From Pseudomonas mohnii (GTDB lineage Bacteria > Pseudomonadota > Gammaproteobacteria > Pseudomonadales > Pseudomonadaceae): a stretch of 64,000 nucleotides of DNA. The notes below the pieces were generated by a model that was given only the letters and a program-made list of their open reading frames with translations, did not search any database and was not told the origin of the DNA. The stretch covers positions 5,130,501 through 5,194,500 of the forward strand of contig NZ_FNRV01000001.1 in assembly GCF_900105115.1 (NCBI RefSeq), in the 5' to 3' direction. Both the position numbers and the translations under genes were made by a program. Positions 18,192 to 26,199 of the stretch are shown here, in pieces. The first letter of the stretch is position 1, and each line of letters starts with the position of its first letter.

Positions 18192-18219
18192 TCGCATTGC
18201 GCTGTTGAGCAAGGCTTGA

Positions 18220-18248
18220 GCAACGCCCCGACCGGTTCGGGGCGTTGC
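18220..18248 (+). terminator. strong hairpin after the START gene
   Basis: GCAACGCCCCGA (18220-18231) and TCGGGGCGTTGC (18237-18248) form a perfect 12-bp stem with a 5-base loop, 28 bp after the stop codon. There is no good T-run, so termination may be partial. The remaining bases up to 18484 hold no convincing gene. Confidence 0.55.
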
Positions 18249-18484
18249 CGTATTTGCAGGGCAGGGCTTTATTTTGTTTCCAGATATGCGTTGCACGAAA
18301 TTTTCACAACGCCTCCAAGACAATTCGCGCGCGTCTGCATCGACGAACACTTATCAATGGCAATGCTGCGGTTGATCGTGCAACATTTGCGCATCGCGCA
18401 AACCCCGGGCCAGGATCTGGCCAACAGAGGGCAGGGCGCAGCTGTATTTTTGAAACTTCAACTTCCAATGGGTCCTAATACGAC

Positions 18485-20578
18485 ATGGCAATCCCGGACG
18501 CCCTGAATCAGCAGCGAGCTTCAAATCGCCTGCTGCAACCGACCGTCAAATCGCATCTGGCTTATACACTGCTGTGTGCTTTGGTCATGATGGTGATGTT
18601 TTCCGCACTGCGCGTCGCGCTGCTGGTCTACAACCGCGAGATGATCCTCTCCACACCAGCCTCGACATTTCTCGAAGCATTCGCCAACGGCCTGCGTTTC
18701 GATTTGCGCCTGGTGGTTTACCTCAGCGTTCCGTTGCTGCTCGCGTTGTTTAGCGTCCGTACCATGGCGGCGCGCGGGCTGTTCCGCTTCTGGTTGACGG
18801 TTGCTTCGAGCATCGCCCTGTTCCTGGGCCTCATGGAGATGGATTTCTACCGTGAGTTCCACCAGCGCCTCAACGGCCTGGTTTTCCAGTATGTAAAAGA
18901 AGATCCGAAAACCGTGATGAGCATGCTCTGGTACGGTTTTCCGGTCGTTCGCTACCTGCTGGCCTGGGCCGTAGGCACCTGGATCCTCAGCCTGGCATTC
19001 AAGGGTGCTGATCGTGCGACCCGTCCTCGTGGCCCCTTCAGCGGCGGCAGCATTGGTACGCGTCAGGTTGCCCCGTGGTATGCGCGAATGGCGGTTTTCG
19101 TGGTCTGCCTGCTGATCTGCGTGGTCGCTGCCCGTGGCACCTTGCGTCAGGGCCCACCGCTGCGTTGGGGTGACGTCTACACCACCGACTCGAACTTCGC
19201 CAACCAGTTGGGCCTTAACGGTACCCTGCAACTGATTGCCGCCGCCAAGAGCCGGATGTCCGACGAGCGCAGCAACATTTGGAAAGCGACATTGCCACAA
19301 CCCGAGGCACAGCAGACCGTGCGTGACATGCTGGTGATGAAGGACGAAAAACTGGTGGATGGCGATACCGCTGCCGTACGTCGCGTTTATACGCCTCCGG
19401 CAGACAAGACCCTGCCGATCAAGAACGTCGTCGTGATCCTGATGGAAAGCATGGCCGGTCACTCGGTGGGGGCATTGGGTGCACCGGGCAACATCACGCC
19501 ATACCTCGACAAATTGTCGAAGGAGGGTCTGTTGTTCGACCGCTTCTTCTCCAACGGCACCCACACCCACCAGGGTATGTTCGCCACCATGGCGTGCTTC
19601 CCGAACCTGCCGGGTTTCGAATACCTGATGCAAACGCCGGAAGGCAGTCACAAGCTGTCTGGTCTGCCGCAATTGCTCAGTGCCCGTCATTACGATGACG
19701 TGTATGTCTACAATGGTGACTTCGCCTGGGATAACCAGTCAGGTTTCTTCAGCAACCAGGGCATGACCAACTTCATCGGGCGTAACGACTTCGTTAACCC
19801 GGTGTTCTCCGACCCGACCTGGGGTGTGTCTGACCAGGACATGTTCAACCGTGGCCTGGAAGAGCTGAAGGCTCGTGATGGCAAGGATAAAAAACCGTTC
19901 TATGCCTTGCTGCAAACCCTGTCCAACCACACACCTTACGCCTTGCCGTCGCCATTGCCCGTTGAGCGAGTGACCGATCGCGGCAACCTGAATGAGCACT
20001 TGACCGCCATGCGTTACTCCGACTGGGCGCTGGGTCAGTTCTTCGAGAAGGCACGCAAGGAGCCGTACTTCAACGAAACCCTGTTTTTGATCGTCGGTGA
20101 CCACGGTTTTGGCAACGAACAGCAGATCACCGAAATGGATCTGGGGCGTTTCAACGTCCCGATGCTGATGATTGCACCGGGCATTCAGGAAAAATTCGGC
20201 CAGCGTGACCACACCGTCGGGACTCAAATTGACATAGTGCCGACCATCATGGGTCGACTGGGTGGTGAAGTGCGCCATCAGTGCTGGGGGCGCGACCTGC
20301 TCAACCTGCCGGAAGGCGACAAGGGTTTTGGCGTGATCAAGCCATCGGGCAGCGATCAGACCGTCGCCTTGCTCACCGCCGATCGCGTATTGGTATTGCC
20401 GAAGGAAATGTCGCCGAAACTCTACCGGTACGAGCTGGGCGCGAATCCTAAAGGTGAGTTGATTCCGGAGTCGTCCGATGAAGCGGCACTGAAGCTGAAG
20501 CTTGAGTCGTTCCTGCAGACGGCCACCAAGAGCCTGCTCGACAACACCGCCGGTGTGGTTGACGGCAAGCCGGACTAA
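18485..20578 (+). CDS. LTA-synthase-family sulfatase, inner membrane
   Basis: 697 residues. About five transmembrane segments occupy the first 230 residues. A large extracytoplasmic alkaline-phosphatase/sulfatase domain follows (about 315-640) with VVILMESMAGHSVG, the nucleophile region NGTHTHQGMFATMACF, and the metal-binding LIVGDHGFGNEQQ. Relatives include LtaS and the phosphoglycerol transferase OpgB, so it probably adds phosphoglycerol or phosphoethanolamine to a periplasmic glycan. Exact substrate unknown. Monocistronic, followed by a REP pair. Confidence 0.85.
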   Translation: MAIPDALNQQRASNRLLQPTVKSHLAYTLLCALVMMVMFSALRVALLVYNREMILSTPASTFLEAFANGLRFDLRLVVYLSVPLLLALFSVRTMAARGLFRFWLTVASSIALFLGLMEMDFYREFHQRLNGLVFQYVKEDPKTVMSMLWYGFPVVRYLLAWAVGTWILSLAFKGADRATRPRGPFSGGSIGTRQVAPWYARMAVFVVCLLICVVAARGTLRQGPPLRWGDVYTTDSNFANQLGLNGTLQLIAAAKSRMSDERSNIWKATLPQPEAQQTVRDMLVMKDEKLVDGDTAAVRRVYTPPADKTLPIKNVVVILMESMAGHSVGALGAPGNITPYLDKLSKEGLLFDRFFSNGTHTHQGMFATMACFPNLPGFEYLMQTPEGSHKLSGLPQLLSARHYDDVYVYNGDFAWDNQSGFFSNQGMTNFIGRNDFVNPVFSDPTWGVSDQDMFNRGLEELKARDGKDKKPFYALLQTLSNHTPYALPSPLPVERVTDRGNLNEHLTAMRYSDWALGQFFEKARKEPYFNETLFLIVGDHGFGNEQQITEMDLGRFNVPMLMIAPGIQEKFGQRDHTVGTQIDIVPTIMGRLGGEVRHQCWGRDLLNLPEGDKGFGVIKPSGSDQTVALLTADRVLVLPKEMSPKLYRYELGANPKGELIPESSDEAALKLKLESFLQTATKSLLDNTAGVVDGKPD

Positions 20579-20606
20579 GTAACGCGGCAATAGAGAAACA
20601 AACACT

Positions 20607-20705
20607 TGTAGGAGCGAGTTTGCTCGCGATGGACGTTAACGACGACGCGTATTTTCTGGATAAGCGCGTCGTCATCAAGTCCATCGCGAGCAGGCTCGCT
20701 CCTAT
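20607..20705. repeat. REP pair
   Basis: TGTAGGAGCGAGTTTGCTCGCGATGG and the inverted CCATCGCGAGCAGGCTCGCTCCTA about 45 bp later, between the convergent sulfatase and DUF3309 genes. Confidence 0.88.
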
Positions 20706-20726
20706 ATTTTTTTGCCGGTCAGATCT

Positions 20727-20879
20727 TCATATTTTGCCGAGCAAGAGCAGGATCAGCAGCACGACCAACACGACGCCGATGATGCCTGATGGGCCATAAC
20801 CCCAACTTCTGGAGTGCGGGAAGACCGGCAAGCCACCGATCAGTAACAAGATCAGAATTACGATAAGAATTGTGCCCAT
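20727..20879 (-). CDS. DUF3309-type small membrane protein
   Basis: 50 residues read on the minus strand, starting MGTILIVILILLLIGGLPVF. Two hydrophobic segments (1-19 and 33-48) flank the short loop PHSRSWGYGPSG, the hallmark of DUF3309 proteins. A GGAAACAG ribosome site lies upstream. A 424-codon frame on the same strand in another phase covers it but is antisense to the SDR gene and has no family features. Probably an inner-membrane miniprotein of unknown function. Confidence 0.8.
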   Translation of the reverse strand: MGTILIVILILLLIGGLPVFPHSRSWGYGPSGIIGVVLVVLLILLLLGKI

Positions 20880-21165
20880 GACTGTTTCCTTGTTGGATGT
20901 ATTCGGGAATGACCTGATCGTTAACGGTCAGCGGGAATGAAATTAATTCTAGCTGCTTAAAAAATCGGACTGCCGCGCACGCTATAAAATTCCAAGTTTT
21001 TTCGATGTTTTTCGAACAATGTGCTGTTTCGGGGTTAATTGTGTTAGTTGGGTCGGACGCGCCTGCGGTTTGCTCGGGGCATTCAGCAATCTGATGGAGC
21101 GTGGGTCGGGCAATATCCTTCGCTACACTCGCTGCATCTTCCCCCGAACAACAAGGCTGTTTGCT

Positions 21166-21981
21166 ATGCAAAATCGCATGATGATCACTGGTGCGGGCTC
21201 CGGCCTGGGTCGCGAAATCGCGCTGCGCTGGGCGCGCGAAGGCTGGCAGCTGGCCTTGTCGGACGTCAGCGAGCCGGGCCTGCAGGAAACCCTGAAGTTG
21301 GTTCGCGAAGCCGGCGGCGACGGTTTCATCCAGCGCTGCGATGTGCGCGATTACAGCCAGTTGACCGCCTTCGCCCAGGCCTGCGAAGTGAAACTGGGTG
21401 GTATCGATGTCATCGTCAACAACGCCGGCGTGGCGTCCGGTGGGTTCTTCAGTGAACTGTCCCTGGAAGACTGGGACTGGCAAATCGCGATCAACCTGAT
21501 GGGCGTGGTCAAGGGGTGCAAGGCCTTCCTGCCGCTGCTGGAGCAAAGCAAGGGCAAGATCATCAACATCGCGTCGATGGCCGCGTTGATGCAAGGTCCG
21601 GCCATGAGCAACTACAACGTGGCCAAGGCTGGCGTGGTGGCACTGTCCGAAAGTTTGCTGATTGAATTGGCCCAGCAGGAAGTCGGCGTGCACGTGGTTT
21701 GCCCATCGTTCTTCCAGACCAATCTGCTGGACTCGTTCCGCGGCCCGACCCCGGCGATGAAAGCCCAGGTCGGCAAACTGCTGGAAAGCTCGCCGATCAG
21801 CGCGGCAGACATCGCTGACTACATCTATCAGCAGGTCGCCGCCGGCGAGTTCATGATCCTGCCCCATGAGCAGGGCCGCATGGCTTGGGCGCTCAAGCAG
21901 AAAAACCCGCAACTGCTCTACAACGAAATGACCCTGATGGCCGACAAGATGCGCGCCAAGGCCAAACAAACCGCAGGCTGA
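21166..21981 (+). CDS. short-chain dehydrogenase/reductase
   Basis: 271 residues, classical SDR. The NAD(P)-binding motif TGAGSGLG is at the N terminus, the NNAG motif (VNNAGVASGG) follows near residue 88, and the catalytic Ser plus YxxxK are in IASMAALMQGPAMSNYNVAKAG. The start at 21166 puts the Rossmann motif at residues 8-15 as usual. Substrate unknown. The 286 bp upstream show no gene. Confidence 0.88.
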   Translation: MQNRMMITGAGSGLGREIALRWAREGWQLALSDVSEPGLQETLKLVREAGGDGFIQRCDVRDYSQLTAFAQACEVKLGGIDVIVNNAGVASGGFFSELSLEDWDWQIAINLMGVVKGCKAFLPLLEQSKGKIINIASMAALMQGPAMSNYNVAKAGVVALSESLLIELAQQEVGVHVVCPSFFQTNLLDSFRGPTPAMKAQVGKLLESSPISAADIADYIYQQVAAGEFMILPHEQGRMAWALKQKNPQLLYNEMTLMADKMRAKAKQTAG

Positions 21982-22045
21982 ACTTGCCCGCACGGAACAG
22001 CCTCGTTAGGGTGGCCGCCATCGGTCATCCTCGCGAGGCGTTCGC

Positions 22046-22378
22046 ATGCTCAACTATCTGTGGTTTTTCCTCGCCGCGCTGTTTGAAATCGCTGGCTGTT
22101 TTGCCTTCTGGATGTGGTTGCGCCAGGGCAAAAGCGCTTGGTGGATCGTACCGGCGCTGCTCAGCCTGACCTTGTTCGCGGTGTTGCTGACCCGTGTCGA
22201 AGCGGTCTACGCCGGTCGCGCCTATGCCGCCTACGGGGGCATTTACATCATTGCATCGATTGGCTGGCTGGCGGTGGTCGAGCGGATTCGTCCACTCGGT
22301 TCGGACTGGATCGGCGTGGCATTGTGTGTGATCGGGGCGAGCGTCATCCTGTTTGGCCCGCGCTTTACCGCGTCGTGA
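22046..22378 (+). CDS. YnfA-family membrane protein
   Basis: 110 residues, four predicted transmembrane helices, with the family phrases [32 protein letters not shown] and [17 protein letters not shown]. It is related in size and topology to small multidrug-resistance-like exporters, but its function is not established. Cytoplasmic membrane. Confidence 0.9.
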   Translation: MLNYLWFFLAALFEIAGCFAFWMWLRQGKSAWWIVPALLSLTLFAVLLTRVEAVYAGRAYAAYGGIYIIASIGWLAVVERIRPLGSDWIGVALCVIGASVILFGPRFTAS

Positions 22379-22490
22379 AGGAAGTGCCTGATCGATTTGT
22401 CAGACGTTTCTTTCAGTGCTGTGGGTCTGTGCTTGTAGCTTCGGTCTGGATTGCCACTGTTGCCTTGAAGCGCTGCGGTACGCCGGGCAT

Positions 22491-22523
22491 CTTCAAGGTC
22501 CGGTAACCTTGAAGGACGAAGGC
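22491..22523 (+). promoter_or_regulatory. hairpin and GGA motif in the csrA-like leader
   Basis: CTTCAAGGT (22491-22499) and ACCTTGAAG (22506-22514) form a perfect 9-bp stem with a 6-base loop, ending 10 bp before the ATG. AAGGA at the base of the stem and the following GAAGG overlap the ribosome-binding site. CsrA/Rsm proteins bind A-N-GGA, so autoregulation of translation is plausible (inference). Confidence 0.5.
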
Positions 22524-22524
22524 C

Positions 22525-22716
22525 ATGCTTGTACTCAGCCGTGTTGTAGGCGAGTTGATTTCCATCGGTGACAGCATTTCGATACGCGTCGTTGGCATCA
22601 ACGGCGGTGAAGTGCGCTTCGGCGTCGAGGCTCCGCGCAACGTCAAAGTGTACCGATGCGAAATCTACGAGCGCATCCAGCGCAAACTGCCCCGGCCCAA
22701 AAAATCAGTCGAATAG
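22525..22716 (+). CDS. CsrA/Rsm-family RNA-binding translational regulator
   Basis: 63 residues. MLVLSRVVGELISIGD and VRFGVEAPRNV are the CsrA core, and the RNA-contacting L4 and R44 (VYRCEIYERI) are present, so it should bind GGA motifs. The sequence differs from canonical CsrA/RsmA (SRVVGELISIGDSI, EVRFGVEAPR), suggesting one of the extra Rsm paralogues of pseudomonads (RsmE/RsmI type). Its last 12 bases overlap the convergent YheU gene. Confidence 0.88.
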   Translation: MLVLSRVVGELISIGDSISIRVVGINGGEVRFGVEAPRNVKVYRCEIYERIQRKLPRPKKSVE

Positions 22717-22932
22717 GTGCTTGGGTACGTCGTGCTTGAGCATCAGCTGGCATTGCTCGCTTTCCGGGTCGAAGACAATCAGTGCCTGGCCCTTGGTCAA
22801 TGCCTGACGCACTCGCAGCACACGGGTTTCAAGCGGGGTGTCATCACCGTTGTCGGTACCGTCACGGGTGACGAAATCTTCGATCAGGCGGGTCAGGGTG
22901 TCGACTTCCAGTTGGTCGTGGGGGATCAGCAT
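22705..22932 (-). CDS. YheU-family protein
   Basis: 75 residues starting MLIPHDQLEVDTLTRLIEDF, the YheU (UPF0270) N terminus, and containing VTRDGTDNGDD. The ATG at 22932 has GAGG 5 bp upstream; a GTG two codons earlier would overlap that site. It converges with and overlaps the 3' end of the csrA-like gene by 12 bp. Function of the family is unknown. Confidence 0.85.
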   Translation of the reverse strand: MLIPHDQLEVDTLTRLIEDFVTRDGTDNGDDTPLETRVLRVRQALTKGQALIVFDPESEQCQLMLKHDVPKHLFD

Positions 22933-23017
22933 AGGCACCTCGGTTAAATCAATGGCGCGATGCTACGGTGAATCACGGGCCGGGGCTAGCCTCGGTCCTG
23001 CGTTGTCGGGTCAGGCG

Positions 23018-23086
23018 CCATCGCCAGCAGGCTGGCCCCACAGTTAAGTGCAGAACCCAGTGGGAGCCAGCCTGCTGGCGATGACG
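23018..23086. repeat. REP-like inverted repeat
   Basis: CATCGCCAGCAGGCTGGCCCCACAG and GTGGGAGCCAGCCTGCTGGCGATG face each other with about 20 bp between. It lies between YheU and the NAGGN operon end. Confidence 0.8.
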
Positions 23087-23111
23087 GTAGACCGGTCAGC
23101 GAAATACCGGC

Positions 23112-24302
23112 TTAGCTATTGTTGCGTTGGCCCAGGAGGCTATCCACGGACGGCACTCGCGTGTCGCTTTCCATCTGGGTGTCGTGTTCGATCTGGTGAC
23201 TGAAGCGGTCCAGCGAACCCTTGGCCGGTTGCGCATCGCTGGCGAACACCGGCGGGCTGAGGATATAGGCGCCGAGCAGGCGACTGAGGGCCGCGAGGCT
23301 GTCGATGTGGGTGCGTTCGTAGCCGTGGGTGGCGTCGCAGCCGAAAGCGAGCAGGGCGGTGCGGATGTCATGGCCGGCGGTCACGGCCGAGTGAGCATCG
23401 CTGAAGTAGTAACGGAACAGATCGCGGCGTACCGGCAACTCGTTGTCACTGGCCAGGCGCAGCAGGTGCCGTGACAAGTGATAGTCATACGGCCCGCCGG
23501 AATCCTGCATCGCCACGCTCACTGCATGTTCGCTGGAGTGCTGGCCGGGGGCGACCGGTGCGATGTCGATGCCGACGAACTCGCTGACGTCCCAAGGCAA
23601 TGCCGCCGCCGCGCCGCTGCCGGTTTCCTCGGTGATGGTGAACAGTGGATGACAGTCGATCAGCAATTCCTCACCGCTGTCGACGATCGCTTTCAACGCC
23701 GCCAGCAGCGCCGCCACACCGGCCTTGTCGTCGAGGTGGCGAGCGCTGATGTGGCCGCTTTCGGTGAACTCCGGCAGCGGGTCGAAGGCGACGAAATCGC
23801 CGACACTGATGCCCAGCGAATCGCAATCGGCGCGGGTGGTGCAGTAGGCATCCAGGCGCAATTCGATGTGATCCCAACTGATCGGCATTTCATCCACCGC
23901 CGTGTTGAACGCATGTCCCGACGCCATCAACGGCAATACGCTGCCACGGATTACTCCGTTGTCAGTAAACAGGCTGACGCGACTGCCTTCGGCGAAACGG
24001 CTCGACCAGCATCCCACCGGGGCGAGGGTCAGGCGGCCGTTGTCCTTGACGGCGCGTACGGCCGCGCCAATGGTGTCCAGGTGCGCGGAAACGGCGCGAT
24101 CCGGGCTGTTCTTCTTGCCCTTGAGCGTGGCGCGAATGGTGCCGCGGCGGGTCATTTCGAAGGGAATGCCCAGCTCTTCAAGGCGTTCGGCGACATAGCG
24201 CACGATGGTGTCGGTGAACCCGGTAGGGCTGGGAATGGCAAGCATTTCCAACAGGACTTTTTGCATATAGGTCAGATCGGGTTCCGGGTATTTGATGGTC
24301 AT
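23112..24302 (-). CDS. M42-family peptidase of the NAGGN osmoprotectant system
   Basis: 396 residues. Metallopeptidase motifs are present: SAHLDTIG (first Zn ligand), HLDDKAGVAAL (bridging Asp), TEETGSG (catalytic Glu pair) and later DAHSAVTAGHDI. The start at 24302 (MTIKYPEPDLTYMQKVLLEM) follows GGAGTTTCC; the longer in-frame extension upstream lacks family features and runs into a REP half. It is third in the asnO-ngs-peptidase order conserved in pseudomonads, and is probably involved in NAGGN turnover or processing (inference). Confidence 0.88.
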   Translation of the reverse strand: MTIKYPEPDLTYMQKVLLEMLAIPSPTGFTDTIVRYVAERLEELGIPFEMTRRGTIRATLKGKKNSPDRAVSAHLDTIGAAVRAVKDNGRLTLAPVGCWSSRFAEGSRVSLFTDNGVIRGSVLPLMASGHAFNTAVDEMPISWDHIELRLDAYCTTRADCDSLGISVGDFVAFDPLPEFTESGHISARHLDDKAGVAALLAALKAIVDSGEELLIDCHPLFTITEETGSGAAAALPWDVSEFVGIDIAPVAPGQHSSEHAVSVAMQDSGGPYDYHLSRHLLRLASDNELPVRRDLFRYYFSDAHSAVTAGHDIRTALLAFGCDATHGYERTHIDSLAALSRLLGAYILSPPVFASDAQPAKGSLDRFSHQIEHDTQMESDTRVPSVDSLLGQRNNS

Positions 24303-24399
24303 GGAAACTCCTGATGGGGTTGAGCACATCGATGGTTTCGATGAGGGAGTGAGTCGGTGTCGGTCAGGACCCTTTTTCGAGCAGGGGGGTGCAGGCAAA

Positions 24400-24430
24400 T
24401 GTGCGAGCGAGCTTGCTCGCGAAGGCGATG
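24400..24430. repeat. single REP half
   Basis: GTGCGAGCGAGCTTGCTCGCGAAGGCGAT, an unpaired REP in the 148-bp gap between ngs and the peptidase gene. Confidence 0.7.
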
Positions 24431-24450
24431 GTGCTGGCAATGCATCAATG

Positions 24451-26196
24451 TCATGCAACCGGCTGACTATGGGGAAACAACAGATCCACAAAGCGTTCAG
24501 CCGTCGGCTGTGGCTCATGGTTGGCCAGTCCGGCCCGCTCATTGGCTTCGATGAACACATACTCCGGTTGATCGGCGGCACTCACCATCAGGTCGAGGCC
24601 GACCACGGGAATATCCAGCGCCCGCGCGGCACGCACGGCGGCATCCGCCAGTGTCGGGTGCAGAATCGCGGTGACGTCTTCGAGAATCCCGCCGGTGTGA
24701 AGATTTGCCGTACGCCTTACGAACAAATGCTCGCCCGCCGGCAGAATGCTGCTGTAGTCGTAACCGGCGGCCTGCAAGGTGCGTTGCGTTTCCGCATCCA
24801 GCGGGATTTTGCTTTCACCGTCCGTGGCGGCCTGTCGGCGTCGGCTCTGGGCTTCGATCAACGCGCCGATGGAATGCTGGCCATCGCCAACCACTTCGGC
24901 CGGTCGACGAATCGCGGCGGCGACCACTTCAAAGCCAATCACCAGAATCCTTAGATCAAGGCCTTCGTGGAAGCTTTCCAGCAGCACGCGACTGTCGAAG
25001 CGGCGAGCGGCTTCGATGGCGTGCTGGACGTCTTCGATGGTCTGCAAATCCACCGCCACACCTTGCCCTTGTTCGCCGTCCAGCGGCTTGACCACCACCC
25101 TGTGGTGCTCGTCGAGAAACGCCAGGTTGTCATCGGCGTTGCTCGCCAATTGTTGCGCCGGCAGGTTCAGGCCCGCGTTCTTGAGCACTTTGTGGGTCAG
25201 GCTTTTGTCCTGGCACAGGCTCATGCTGATGGCGCTGGTCAGATCGCTGAGGGACTCGCGACAACGCACCCGGCGCCCGCCATGACTGAGGGTGAACATC
25301 CCGGCATCGGCGTCATCGATTTGCACATCAATGCCGCGTCGATGGGCTTCTTCGACGATGATCCGCGCATAGGGATTGAACGGCGCCTCGGGGCCCGGGC
25401 CGAGGAACAACGGCTGATTGATTCCGTTCTTGCGCTTGATGGCGAACGTCGAGAGGTTGCGAAAACCGAGCTTGGCGTAGAGGTTCTTCGCCTGCCGATT
25501 GTCGTGCAGCACCGACAGGTCGAGGTAACTCAGGCCACGACTCATGAAGTGTTCGATCAGGTGCCGCACCAGCACTTCGCCGACCCCCGGTCGCGAGCAA
25601 TGCGGATCGACCGCCAGGCACCAGAGGCTGCTGCCGTTTTCCGGATCATTGAAGGCCTTGTGATGATTGAGGCCCATGACGCTGCCAATCACCGCGCCGC
25701 TGTCCTCGTCTTCGGCCAGCCAGTACACCGGCCCGCCCGAGCCCCGTGGCGTCAGCAACGTGGCATCGATCGGCAGCATGCCCCGCGCCTGGTACAGCTG
25801 ATTGATCGCGTTCCAGTCCGCTTCACTTTGGGCACGGCGGATGCGAAAGCCGCGAAATACCCGGGTGGCCTGACGGTAATCGCTGAACCACAGGCGCAAG
25901 GTGTCGGAGGGATCGAGAAATAACTGGGTCGGTTCCAGTCCCAGCACTTGTTGCGGCGCGGCGACGTACAGGGCGATATCGCGTTCGCCGGGCTGCTCGT
26001 TGAGTAACTCTTGGGCAAGGCTGGCCGCATCGGCAAAGGTGTGGCCGATCAGCAACCTGCCCCAGCCGCAATGCAGGGCGATTGGCGCGCCCCCCAACTC
26101 GCTGCCGTCTTCGGCCAGACGTGCCTGCAAGCGTTCGTACGAGGGTGTCTGGCCGCGCAACAAGCGTTGGTTGATGGCCGTGGCGTGAGGTTTCAT
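24451..26196 (-). CDS. ngs: N-acetylglutaminylglutamine synthetase
   Basis: 581 residues, a fusion. A GNAT acetyltransferase domain (about residues 110-265, with HCSRPGVGEVLVRHLIEHFM) is followed by an ATP-grasp ligase domain (about 320-575, with VVVKPLDGEQGQGV and FIEANERAGLANH). It makes the acetylated glutamine dipeptide that AsnO amidates to NAGGN, a compatible solute made under osmotic stress in pseudomonads and Sinorhizobium. It starts 3 bp after asnO, so they are co-transcribed. Confidence 0.93.
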   Translation of the reverse strand: MKPHATAINQRLLRGQTPSYERLQARLAEDGSELGGAPIALHCGWGRLLIGHTFADAASLAQELLNEQPGERDIALYVAAPQQVLGLEPTQLFLDPSDTLRLWFSDYRQATRVFRGFRIRRAQSEADWNAINQLYQARGMLPIDATLLTPRGSGGPVYWLAEDEDSGAVIGSVMGLNHHKAFNDPENGSSLWCLAVDPHCSRPGVGEVLVRHLIEHFMSRGLSYLDLSVLHDNRQAKNLYAKLGFRNLSTFAIKRKNGINQPLFLGPGPEAPFNPYARIIVEEAHRRGIDVQIDDADAGMFTLSHGGRRVRCRESLSDLTSAISMSLCQDKSLTHKVLKNAGLNLPAQQLASNADDNLAFLDEHHRVVVKPLDGEQGQGVAVDLQTIEDVQHAIEAARRFDSRVLLESFHEGLDLRILVIGFEVVAAAIRRPAEVVGDGQHSIGALIEAQSRRRQAATDGESKIPLDAETQRTLQAAGYDYSSILPAGEHLFVRRTANLHTGGILEDVTAILHPTLADAAVRAARALDIPVVGLDLMVSAADQPEYVFIEANERAGLANHEPQPTAERFVDLLFPHSQPVA

Positions 26197-26199
26197 CGA

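Noticed and set aside
18521..19690. 389-codon minus-strand frame in the LTA-synthase-like gene
   Set aside because: His/Gln/Arg-rich translation typical of a reverse-frame artefact; the plus-strand protein has full domain support.
20719..21993. 424-codon minus-strand frame opposite the SDR gene
   Set aside because: It is antisense to a clear SDR and includes the true 50-aa DUF3309 gene in another phase.
23478..24314. 278-codon plus-strand frame opposite the M42 peptidase
   Set aside because: Shadow of the peptidase coding sequence with no domain or ribosome site.
3168..24430. Clustered short repeats as a possible CRISPR array
   Set aside because: The repeats are dispersed REP pairs in separate intergenic gaps, inverted rather than direct, with no regular spacers.
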